From positions 1 through 17,617 of the forward strand of contig JACPGP010000025.1 of the NCBI GenBank assembly GCA_016182425.1: DNA of 17,617 bases. Reading direction: 5' to 3'. The stretch comes from Candidatus Levyibacteriota bacterium (GTDB lineage Bacteria; Patescibacteria; Microgenomatia; Levybacterales; UBA12049). A program made the translations under genes and the position numbers. Positions 1-6,389 of the stretch are shown piece after piece; the stretch's first letter is position 1; the number at the start of each line of letters is the position of its first letter. The notes under the pieces were generated by a model. That model saw nothing but the letters and a program-made list of their open reading frames with translations, was not told the origin of the DNA and ran no database searches.

Positions 1-1191
1 CACAACACCAGGAATTGGTTTTCCCATCGAACCAACTTTTATGTCCATCGAGGGATAATTGGCAATGCAAATTGCTCCAAGCTCTGTTTGCCACCAATTG
101 TCGTGAAAGGGAAGGGAGAAAGCCTTTATTCCCCATAGTAGCGCTTCTGGATTAAGAGGTTCGCCGACACTTGCCATATGCCGCAAAGATGAAAGATTAT
201 ATTTTTTAACTTTTTCACTGCCTTCTGACATTAACATTCTAATTGCGGTTGGAGCCGTGTACCAAACTGTTACTTTGTAATCTTGTAAAATTGTATACCA
301 GCGGTCGGTGTTGAACCTGCCATCAAAAGTAATAACTGACGCGCCGTTGGCCCATGTTCCCAAGATTTCGTAGGCAATCCCTGTGACCCAACCAGGGTCG
401 GCTGTGCACCAGTAGACATCATCTTCTTTTAAATCCAAAACCCATTTAGCAGTTGCATACTCTTGAATGATGGCTTCGTGTTTGTGAACTACGCCTTTGG
501 GTTTTCCGGTCGTTCCCGAAGTGTAGAGCATAAAAGATGGATCGTCTTTTTCCATGGGCTTTGCCATAAATTCTTTTACTGCCTTTTTAAGTTCTTTATG
601 GAAAAAAAGTATATGTTCGTGATGAGGGAACTCAAATGCACCTCTTTCCACAATCATTATTTTTTTTAAGTGAGGCAGTTTTTTCCAAATTTTTTCAACT
701 CTTTGGAAAAGTTCGGCATTGGTAATAAGTAAACTGGCCTCACTATTTTCAAGTCGGTCAAAGAGCGCTTCTTCCTGGAATGCTGCAAAGAGTGTTCCGG
801 CAATTGCGCCGACTTTTAAAATACCCAAAAATGAAATAAATAGCTCCGGAATTCTGGGAAGAAAAATAAACACCCTTTCTCCTTTTTTAATGTCATAGTT
901 ATGTAAAACATTGGCAAATTGATTGGAAAGCTCGGAAATTTGGGCAAATGTATATTGTTCTTTTATTCCTTGTTCGCCTTCGTAATAAAGGGCAATTTTG
1001 TTTTTGCGAAAATTCTGCGCATTCACATCAACAGCAATGTACGCGGCATTTAATTTGTGGTGGGCAAAAGAAGCCAGTTCCTTTTCTATATCACCCCAGG
1101 AAAAATGCTTGGTAGCATATTCATAGTCAGAAAGATTGGCGCTTTCCTTTTGCTCTTTTGTTTTTTTAATAATTTCCTTTGATGTAAGCAT
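1..1191 (-). CDS. acsA: Acetyl-CoA synthetase (AMP-forming), 3' end cut by the window
   Basis: This gene makes acetyl-CoA from acetate, ATP and CoA with release of AMP and pyrophosphate, in the cytoplasm. The open frame starts at ATG 1191 and runs without a stop to base 1, giving 397 residues; the family is usually about 560-650, so the C-terminal lid domain lies outside. The adenylate-forming motif TSGTTGKPKG sits at about residues 224-233. Further on are the family-type WVTGIAYEILG, HDNWWQTELG and GSMGKPIPG. The last two match the short Bacillus-type AcsA better than the long enterobacterial Acs. The usual TETG reads TELG here. A TATAAT box lies about 25 bases upstream on the minus strand, inside the end of the antitoxin gene. 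Identification is from family motifs; propionyl- or another short-chain acyl-CoA ligase cannot be fully excluded. Confidence 0.9.
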   Translation of the reverse strand, partial: MLTSKEIIKKTKEQKESANLSDYEYATKHFSWGDIEKELASFAHHKLNAAYIAVDVNAQNFRKNKIALYYEGEQGIKEQYTFAQISELSNQFANVLHNYDIKKGERVFIFLPRIPELFISFLGILKVGAIAGTLFAAFQEEALFDRLENSEASLLITNAELFQRVEKIWKKLPHLKKIMIVERGAFEFPHHEHILFFHKELKKAVKEFMAKPMEKDDPSFMLYTSGTTGKPKGVVHKHEAIIQEYATAKWVLDLKEDDVYWCTADPGWVTGIAYEILGTWANGASVITFDGRFNTDRWYTILQDYKVTVWYTAPTAIRMLMSEGSEKVKKYNLSSLRHMASVGEPLNPEALLWGIKAFSLPFHDNWWQTELGAICIANYPSMDIKVGSMGKPIPGVV

Positions 1192-1215
1192 ACCTACTTT
1201 TATCGTAAAGGAGAA

Positions 1216-1221
1216 ATTATA
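1216..1221 (-). promoter_or_regulatory. Possible -10 box for acsA
   Basis: On the minus strand TATAAT lies here, 24 bases before the acsA ATG. No convincing -35 box is seen at 16-18 bases. It sits at the junction after the antitoxin gene, so acsA may have its own start rather than depend on the toxin-antitoxin promoter. Confidence 0.35.
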
Positions 1222-1239
1222 GAATTTGCAAGAGGCCAA

Positions 1240-1524
1240 TTAAATAAATTCAACTTTTATGCTCGTGTCTAATGCTCTTGCAATTCTTTTGAGAAGAAGA
1301 AGCGAAGGATTGGAGCTCATGGATTCTATTCTTGAAATAACTGCTTGTGTGGTATGCGCTTTTTTAGCCAGTGCACGCTGAGACATGCCCTTTTTCATTC
1401 TTTTTTCAATGAGCGCTTTTCCCAACATATACTCAGCTTGAGATGCGTTCCATGCAGTACGAAATGTAGGATTTTGTAATCTTTTTTTGAGGTCATCCTC
1501 AAAAGTATAGAATTTATTTTTCAT
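1240..1524 (-). CDS. higA: HigA-type antitoxin, XRE-family helix-turn-helix
   Basis: A 94-residue protein with a C-terminal XRE-type helix-turn-helix at about residues 38-90. The core pattern is MSQRALAKKAHTTQAVISR followed by IESMSSNPSLLLLKRIARAL, which is the classic Cro/C1 arrangement. The N-terminal part (FRTAWNASQAEYML) resembles HigA antitoxins that pair with Gp49-like toxins. It lies 29 bases downstream of the toxin gene on the same strand, so the order is toxin first, as in higBA loci. By family knowledge it neutralises the toxin by direct binding and represses the shared promoter. No clear ribosome binding site precedes its ATG. A perfect inverted repeat fills the gap to the toxin gene. 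The pairing is read from context and the toxin's family. Confidence 0.88.
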   Translation of the reverse strand: MKNKFYTFEDDLKKRLQNPTFRTAWNASQAEYMLGKALIEKRMKKGMSQRALAKKAHTTQAVISRIESMSSNPSLLLLKRIARALDTSIKVEFI

Positions 1525-1533
1525 TTTAGATTA

Positions 1534-1559
1534 AAATGATATCAGATAAGATATCATTT
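1534..1559. repeat. Perfect 10-bp inverted repeat between toxin and antitoxin genes
   Basis: AAATGATATC (1534-1543) and GATATCATTT (1550-1559) are perfect reverse complements with a 6-base spacer. The right arm contains the toxin stop codon (1554-1556). The element ends 9 bases before the antitoxin ATG. It could be an operator for the antitoxin or an RNA hairpin controlling relative translation of the two genes. It has no T-run, so a terminator is unlikely. Confidence 0.75.
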
Positions 1560-1910
1560 GTCAATCATCATTTTCCATTCTTCGTAGCGCTTTAAAGCAA
1601 TACCAAATTCTTTTTTGGGAGTTTTTTGCTTTTTCTTTATGAATCCATGTAGGACTAAAACCTCTTGTTGTATATGGATAACATAGAGAACACGAATATT
1701 ATCTTTTCCTAAAATTCGAATCTCCCAAAGCGGTGTTCCCGAGATTTTCTTGACATGAGGAATAATAGATTGCAAACCATACTCTTGAATATACATAAAA
1801 ATTCTTAAAATTTTTGCCTGTTGCTTTGGATTAAGGTTATCGATAAAATTACGAACAGGATTTTCACCAGTAGAAGTAGTAAAGTAGATAACCTTCCAAG
1901 TAGAAAGCAT
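1554..1910 (-). CDS. higB: HigB/RelE-superfamily toxin (Gp49-like)
   Basis: A 118-residue basic protein of the phage-derived Gp49-like/HigB group. The family pattern is clear: an N-terminal strand (VIYFTTSTGENPVRNFI), a helical hairpin, LWEIRILGKDNIRVLYVIH as the central sheet, then VLHGFIKKKQKTPKKE and a closing helix. Members are ribosome-associated mRNA interferases that stop translation until bound by their antitoxin. The downstream HTH gene on the same strand is the expected partner. Start at ATG 1910; length and N-terminus fit the family. A TACAAT box on the minus strand (1930-1925) would give a leader of only about 8 bases, but no -35 is recognisable. No truncation or frameshift is seen, so the toxin is probably intact. 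Confidence 0.9.
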   Translation of the reverse strand: MLSTWKVIYFTTSTGENPVRNFIDNLNPKQQAKILRIFMYIQEYGLQSIIPHVKKISGTPLWEIRILGKDNIRVLYVIHIQQEVLVLHGFIKKKQKTPKKEFGIALKRYEEWKMMIDK

Positions 1911-1924
1911 ATGGATATATTAGT

Positions 1925-1930
1925 ATTGTA
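1925..1930 (-). promoter_or_regulatory. Possible -10 box for the toxin-antitoxin operon
   Basis: TACAAT on the minus strand, 14 bases before the toxin ATG. No matching -35 is seen at the usual spacing, so this rests on a five-of-six -10 match and its position only. Confidence 0.3.
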
Positions 1931-1958
1931 TCAAAGTTTGGAAAATATCGCATTTCCC

Positions 1959-1992
1959 AAGGTGGCGTATCTATTCCACCTCTAAGGTGGAA
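1959..1992. repeat. AGGTGG / TTCCACCT / AGGTGGAA hairpin element
   Basis: TTCCACCT (1974-1981) and AGGTGGAA (1985-1992) form a perfect 8-bp stem with a 3-base CTA loop. An additional AAGGTGG at 1959-1965 can pair with the same CCACCT, so two exclusive stems are possible. The element lies in the 160-base gap between the divergent toxin operon and the secreted-protein gene. A near-identical hairpin occurs at 2852-2868. The rest of this gap holds only the -10 boxes listed. Confidence 0.7.
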
Positions 1993-2057
1993 ACATTAAC
2001 AAAAATGCTGGAGTCGAAGACGGAATTCCAGCTTTCTTTTAAATTTGTCACATGGAG

Positions 2058-2063
2058 TATAAT
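2058..2063 (+). promoter_or_regulatory. -10 box of a probable leaderless promoter
   Basis: A consensus TATAAT at 2058-2063 predicts a transcription start about base 2070, directly next to ATG 2071. No good -35 box is seen 16-18 bases upstream. No Shine-Dalgarno sequence precedes the ATG, which fits leaderless initiation. Confidence 0.5.
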
Positions 2064-2070
2064 GTATAGT

Positions 2071-2772
2071 ATGAAAATGATTATTTTGAGACTTATCCTG
2101 CTTGTTTTTTGGTTTTTATGGCTTGTTTTTTATCCAGTGATTTCTTTTGCCCAAACTGAAAGAGACAGCGATAATAAAAGTTACTGTATTCAGGTTATCA
2201 CACCTGCTACCAATCCGGAGACTGGGAAATGCGAGAATTTTGCCACCCCTTGTGATGTGCCGGAAGGATGGATTAGGGTTGATAAGTGTTCGGTTCAAAT
2301 TAATATACCAATACAGATAAAGATTCCTAAACCAGAACTACGTTTGCCTGTAGTAGCAGAACAACCCAGAGCAGAAGGTAAGACCACTGAAATTTCATCT
2401 GAGCCTGCAATTTTGAAGGAAAATAAGGAGATTCAGATAAAACTGAAAACTCGGCCTCAAGCTATTGTTTCGGAGGAGATGCCGGTTTCGGCAATTAAGG
2501 CGCTACGGTCTGCTGTTCGGGAAAAAATTGTAGACTTACCAAGAGAGCCTGTAACTCTAAATGGAGAAGTAAAAGAACCACTTTTTGAAGTTGAACTCCC
2601 TGGAAGTGGTAAAGAAGTGGCCTACAAAATAAAAGGTGTCAAGCACAAAAGAGTCTTTGGGCTAATACCCGTAGCCATCCAAAAGGACGTATTTGTGTCC
2701 GCAAAAAGCGGCAGAGTAATAGATGAACAAATGACATTTTTTAATCGATTGCTTGAGAAACTCTCTTTCTGA
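2071..2772 (+). CDS. Secreted protein of unknown function
   Basis: I do not recognise a characterised family. From ATG 2071 the product has 233 residues. It opens with a signal peptide: a Met-Lys start, a long hydrophobic core at residues 4-22, and a likely signal peptidase I site after VISFA (residue 27). The mature part begins with a short cysteine-containing stretch (YCIQV at 38-42, then GKC, PCDVPEGW and DKC, four cysteines in about 35 residues). A proline/lysine-rich linker and a basic C-terminal domain follow, with FEVELPGSGKEVAYKIKG and VFGLIPVAIQKDVFVSAKSG. An in-frame GTG at 1987 would add 28 residues and bury the signal peptide; it lies inside a hairpin and upstream of the -10 box, so I reject it. 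The protein is probably exported and perhaps cell-surface associated; the four cysteines could form two disulphides. Confidence 0.72.
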   Translation: MKMIILRLILLVFWFLWLVFYPVISFAQTERDSDNKSYCIQVITPATNPETGKCENFATPCDVPEGWIRVDKCSVQINIPIQIKIPKPELRLPVVAEQPRAEGKTTEISSEPAILKENKEIQIKLKTRPQAIVSEEMPVSAIKALRSAVREKIVDLPREPVTLNGEVKEPLFEVELPGSGKEVAYKIKGVKHKRVFGLIPVAIQKDVFVSAKSGRVIDEQMTFFNRLLEKLSF

Positions 2773-2851
2773 GTGCAAAAAACCAACATCTTTGGATGTA
2801 AGCATATCAACCAGCCTCATAAATGTTAAAGCTCCTTATGTGCGAAGCTAA

Positions 2852-2868
2852 TCCACCTCCCAGGTGGA
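2852..2868. repeat. TCCACCT-CCC-AGGTGGA hairpin
   Basis: A perfect 7-bp inverted repeat with a 3-base loop, almost the same as the hairpin at 1974-1992 (loop CTA instead of CCC). It lies 20 bases upstream of the -35 box of the next gene, so it is not part of that gene's leader. It could be an operator or a dispersed short palindrome. The remainder of the 157-base gap has a weak stem at 2786-2799 and nothing else clear. Confidence 0.65.
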
Positions 2869-2888
2869 CAAGTCTCACTACAGACTCT

Positions 2889-2917
2889 TTGACTTTTTGC
2901 CGCATTTTTTCTATAAA
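2889..2917 (+). promoter_or_regulatory. Sigma-70-type promoter, probable leaderless start
   Basis: TTGACT (2889-2894) and TATAAA (2912-2917) each match five of six consensus bases and are 17 bases apart. The predicted start is about base 2924, 6 bases before ATG 2930. This supports ATG 2930 over the upstream GTG 2864, which lies before the promoter. Confidence 0.7.
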
Positions 2918-2929
2918 GAAAATAATAGT

Positions 2930-4492
2930 ATGGTAGGTGAGATAGAAAGAAGATATTTTGTGCCTTCATCTCAAAATGCAGAGTTATTGGATAAGATAGA
3001 TTCTTTTGTTGCAGAACATAGAGAACCATACTCAATAGCTGATGCTATGCGTATCTTAGGTCGAGGTCACAGAGGCAGACCTCCTTTTAAGCTAAAACCT
3101 CTTATTCGCGAAATACTTGTTAAAGACGGTATTACCACTCTCTATCATCCAGAGATTACAGAAGGAACCCTTCGAAAAATTTGTTTGGCAGTTGGCCTGC
3201 CTGATCCAAAAATGTCTGAAGCAATCAAGAAATACTGGCGGAAAAAAGGCACAAAAGAAAAGCCTTATTTTGGCGGTTTTGGCCAAGAAGAGCTAAAAGC
3301 CTTACGCTCAAGAAAAGCAAACCATGATATCAGCACAAAACTATCAGCGGAAAATGCCCCAAAAGTGCAAACGATAATAGATGATACTATTCAAAATAAT
3401 GAAAGGGAAATACCGCAAACACTTGTGGAGCTCGTTAGGGCTTTTTTTGAAAATAACCCCAGAGAACACTATCTTCTTAGTGACCTTTTTGATGCTGCAG
3501 GAAAAACAAGAATAGGTAGTGGAAAAATAAAGAGAGTTGCCGAAATGATTGAAGCTGCGGGAATTAAACGGGCATGGAAGACTGCACCGTTACTACTTCC
3601 TATGCCACTTGCTGTTGCTGTGACTTTCGAAATAGGTTTAGGAAATCCTAAAAATATGGATGTAAAAAAAGATAGAAAAAAGAGAAGATCAGAACAGAGA
3701 GAGCGCAGTATTGCTCTGCTTTCACAGACTGGCATACAGGCGATTGCACAAGGTAATGAGGAATTCGAAAAGTGGTCTCGAGAACACGCAAAAGGAGGAT
3801 ATAGCTTTACAGATGTTGCTTATGCGTTGGGATACAAGGGTGGCAAAAATATACAAATAATTTTGGCCCTGGCAAGAGAAGCTGCAAAGCGGCATTATGT
3901 TGATACTAGTAGGCAGAATGTTCGACTCACACCGTCAGTTTTTGCAGATATATTTAGAGAAGTTCGAGAAAGAAGAGAGAAAGAGGGAGGAGTTAAAAGA
4001 ACAGAAGATGTACAATCAAGAGTAAGCGAAAAACCGAAAAGACAACCTATTGTTCGAGCCATACAAGTGTTTCCTAAACCAGCAATAGCAGATAAAGTTA
4101 TGGATCCGCAACTTTTTACATTGACTCGGGGGGAAGTTGCAGCATTTGGTCGCCTCTTAAGCATTCCTGAAAATTGGAATGAGTTAGTACGAGCACTACA
4201 AGAGCATGGTATAACACCTAATGATGATCAGTATCAAAGAATCAAATTTCGCGTGGATATGTTGGTTCTAGAAGAAAGGAAAGATGGTAAAGAAGTATAT
4301 CAATTTTTGAGCTCATTTCGCAATAAGGTCTTTCGTTTTGCAAAGGCTTCTATTGAAGAAAGAGAACGTATTATTGACATGCAATCAAGCGATGAAGGAA
4401 AGTTTTTCTTTAGTCTTCTTTTATCTTTTAGCGAGGAAGATATACAGTTTTACGCTACAACATTTCATAATGTATACTTTATGCGGGGGTAG
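2930..4492 (+). CDS. Basic multi-repeat protein with putative helix-turn-helix-like units, unknown function
   Basis: I do not recognise a named family. From ATG 2930 the product is 520 residues, very basic, with no signal peptide or membrane segment. Three internal units look related: residues 31-68 (YSIADAMRILG core), 178-216 (YLLSDLFDAAG core) and 287-324 (YSFTDVAYALG core). Each has a Tyr, a short hydrophobic/Asp helix, Ala-hydrophobic-Gly, a basic glycine-rich turn, and then a second helix. That pattern suggests repeated small helical DNA-binding units; this is my inference. Highly charged linkers (for example KKDRKKRRSEQRERS) separate the units. The last 130 residues are a helical region without a recognised motif. 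It stands alone between the secreted-protein gene and the convergent gpmA, with its own promoter. An in-frame GTG at 2864 would add 22 residues but lies upstream of that promoter. Confidence 0.75.
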   Translation: MVGEIERRYFVPSSQNAELLDKIDSFVAEHREPYSIADAMRILGRGHRGRPPFKLKPLIREILVKDGITTLYHPEITEGTLRKICLAVGLPDPKMSEAIKKYWRKKGTKEKPYFGGFGQEELKALRSRKANHDISTKLSAENAPKVQTIIDDTIQNNEREIPQTLVELVRAFFENNPREHYLLSDLFDAAGKTRIGSGKIKRVAEMIEAAGIKRAWKTAPLLLPMPLAVAVTFEIGLGNPKNMDVKKDRKKRRSEQRERSIALLSQTGIQAIAQGNEEFEKWSREHAKGGYSFTDVAYALGYKGGKNIQIILALAREAAKRHYVDTSRQNVRLTPSVFADIFREVRERREKEGGVKRTEDVQSRVSEKPKRQPIVRAIQVFPKPAIADKVMDPQLFTLTRGEVAAFGRLLSIPENWNELVRALQEHGITPNDDQYQRIKFRVDMLVLEERKDGKEVYQFLSSFRNKVFRFAKASIEERERIIDMQSSDEGKFFFSLLLSFSEEDIQFYATTFHNVYFMRG

Positions 4493-4511
4493 AAAAATAT
4501 AAGCTGTTAAT

Positions 4512-5117
4512 CTATCTAATTTCATTGGAAATGACTTGTCCGTTTTGGTTTATTTGGTAGATATAGACTCCTCCTGTTGGGAGTTCGAGATTTGGGATGT
4601 CGGCGTCGGAGATATCTTCAAGATATTTAATCAGTGCCCGAAGGCTGTTGCCATGGGCAGAAATCAAAATATTTTTGCCCTCCCTTAATTTGGGCAAAAT
4701 ATCAGATTGATAGTAGGGAATAACTCTTTGGTAGACTTGTTTTAGCGATTCTCCGTTGGGGATAGGGGAATCCCAACTGCGTCTTATTTTTCTAAAACCT
4801 TCTTCCCCTACTTCTTTTTTTACATCCCACTTATTACGACCTGTGTATATTCCATAGTCCCGTTCGTTGAGAGCTCTATCTTCAAACATCTCTACATTTT
4901 GGTAATGAGCGACTTTTTGTATTTCTTCCCATGTCTGTTTGGCGCGCAAAAGTTTTGAGTTGTAGACAACATTAATTGGTATATCTTTTATTTTCTCTCC
5001 AGCAAGCCTTGCTTCTTGACGGCCTTTTTCAGAAAGGACAATATCAGTAAGGCCTGTCCACAAGCCTTTTGCATTCCATTCCGATTCGCCATGACGAACT
5101 AAGCTTAAATAAGCCAT
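4512..5117 (-). CDS. gpmA: 2,3-bisphosphoglycerate-dependent phosphoglycerate mutase
   Basis: This enzyme interconverts 3-phosphoglycerate and 2-phosphoglycerate in the cytoplasm. The 201-residue product starts with the histidine-phosphatase signature VRHGESEWN, with phospho-acceptor His9 and Arg8. It continues with Arg58, the ERDYGIYTG loop with catalytic Glu85, and a second His155 in SAHGNSLRALIKYLE. The NAKGLWTGLTD stretch is typical of the dPGM group, not general phosphatases. It is somewhat shorter than the E. coli enzyme (about 250), as in many short bacterial dPGMs. Its ATG overlaps the eno stop by one base (TAATG), implying translational coupling. It is the last gene of ppsA-eno-gpmA and converges on the repeat protein gene, whose stop is only 19 bases away. 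No hairpin terminator is visible between the two. Confidence 0.95.
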   Translation of the reverse strand: MAYLSLVRHGESEWNAKGLWTGLTDIVLSEKGRQEARLAGEKIKDIPINVVYNSKLLRAKQTWEEIQKVAHYQNVEMFEDRALNERDYGIYTGRNKWDVKKEVGEEGFRKIRRSWDSPIPNGESLKQVYQRVIPYYQSDILPKLREGKNILISAHGNSLRALIKYLEDISDADIPNLELPTGGVYIYQINQNGQVISNEIR

Positions 5118-6373
5118 TATGTGGTTTGTAACTCTGATTCAATTTTTAATAACCTATTATATTTTGCTATTCTTTCTCCACGTGCCGGGGCGCCGAATTT
5201 GACAAAATCAGCCTGTACGCCAACGGCAAAATCGGCAATAAAGTCGTCGTTTGTTTCGCCACTTCTGTGAGAAACAATTGTTTTGATATTTGCCTGTTTT
5301 GCCATTAAGACAACATCTAGCGTCTCACTGACAGTCCCTATCTGGTTTGGTTTAATAAGAATGCCTGTGACCGCCCTTTTTTGTATAGCTGTTTGCAGCC
5401 TTTGCGGGTTTGTTACCAAAAGGTCGTCACCCGTTATTATTGCATTTGAGCTTCTAAACAAATCAGTCATATTTACCCAGCCTTCCCAGTCGTCTTCATG
5501 TAAAACATCTTCAAGGTAAAGAAAATGATATGTCTCATAAAGTGTTTTGTACAATGTAATTAATTCCTGGGAGGTCAATCCTTGCGGATGTTCTTTTATG
5601 ATGTACTTTCCATCTTTGAAAAAAGAGCTTGCCGCGGCATCAAGACCCATAAATATATCTTTTGTAGTCTCAAATCCTGCTTTTTCAATCGCCTGTTTTA
5701 TAAAAGACAAAGCTTTCTCGTTGTTAGGCAATGTTGGGCCAAATCCGCCTTCATCTCCAACAAGGGTTGATAGTTGATTTTGCTCAAGCAGCCCTTTTAG
5801 AGAAGAATAAACAGCCGCTCCTTGCACTAATCCTTGAGAGAATGCGGTTTGTGGGTTTGGGATAACAATAAATTCTTGAAAGTCTATGTTTTCTCCGGCG
5901 TGTTTTCCGCCATTTAAAATATTAAAAAGAGGGGTAGGGATAAGTGAAGCATTGGTGTTTGTTATTTTTTGGATGTATCTATATAGAGGCACTTTTTCGT
6001 TTAGACTTTGTGCTTTAGCAACAGCCATCGAAACAGGAAGTGTGGCATTAGCTCCAAGTTTTGCTTTATTTGGTGTACCATCAAGCGCAATAAGTATGTT
6101 GTCTATTTCCTTTTGAGCAGACGCCTCTTTTCCCATAAGCGCGGGGCCAATAATATTTTCTATATTTGCAACTGCCTGTAAAACTCCTTTACCATTGTAC
6201 CTTGAGGCATCGTTATCCTTAAGCTCAACTGCTTCGTGAGTGCCTGTTGATGCACCAGAAGGGCATGAGGAAATACCTATTGATTCATCACTTAAAATTA
6301 CGGTTGCCTCAACTGTTGGATTTCCTCGGGAATCTAAAATTTCTCGGGCGGAAATGTTTTTAATGGCAGACAT
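5117..6373 (-). CDS. eno: Enolase
   Basis: Enolase converts 2-phosphoglycerate to phosphoenolpyruvate with Mg2+. The 418-residue product has the full family layout. The N-terminal AREILDSRGNPTVEATV and PSGASTGTHEAVELKD loop come first. GDEGGFGP follows with general acid Glu208, then metal ligands Asp245 (MGLDAAAS), Glu288 (LYLEDV) and Asp316 (TGDDLLVTN). Catalytic Lys341 is in IKPNQIGT, then SHRSGET and the C-terminal GAPARGERIAKYN. Two small departures are visible: LEDV where LEDP is usual, and VKFGAP where xKTGAP is usual. It is a little shorter than the common 420-435. It starts 16 bases after the ppsA stop with no clear ribosome binding site, and its stop overlaps the gpmA start. The product probably acts between its two operon neighbours in the same pathway. 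Confidence 0.97.
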   Translation of the reverse strand: MSAIKNISAREILDSRGNPTVEATVILSDESIGISSCPSGASTGTHEAVELKDNDASRYNGKGVLQAVANIENIIGPALMGKEASAQKEIDNILIALDGTPNKAKLGANATLPVSMAVAKAQSLNEKVPLYRYIQKITNTNASLIPTPLFNILNGGKHAGENIDFQEFIVIPNPQTAFSQGLVQGAAVYSSLKGLLEQNQLSTLVGDEGGFGPTLPNNEKALSFIKQAIEKAGFETTKDIFMGLDAAASSFFKDGKYIIKEHPQGLTSQELITLYKTLYETYHFLYLEDVLHEDDWEGWVNMTDLFRSSNAIITGDDLLVTNPQRLQTAIQKRAVTGILIKPNQIGTVSETLDVVLMAKQANIKTIVSHRSGETNDDFIADFAVGVQADFVKFGAPARGERIAKYNRLLKIESELQTT

Positions 6374-6389
6374 AGAGCGTGTTTATTTT

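Noticed and set aside
463..669. Open frame on the plus strand opposite acsA
   Set aside because: It is the antisense shadow of a well-supported gene, with no ribosome binding site or recognisable motif.
1987..2070. Longer start (GTG 1987) for the secreted protein
   Set aside because: It lies inside a hairpin and upstream of the TATAAT box, and it would put 28 residues before an otherwise good signal peptide.
2786..2799. ACATC-TTTG-GATGT stem as a terminator of the secreted-protein gene
   Set aside because: The stem is only five pairs, AT-containing, and has no T-run after it.
2864..2929. Longer start (GTG 2864) for the repeat protein
   Set aside because: It is inside a palindrome and upstream of the TTGACT/TATAAA promoter that fits ATG 2930.
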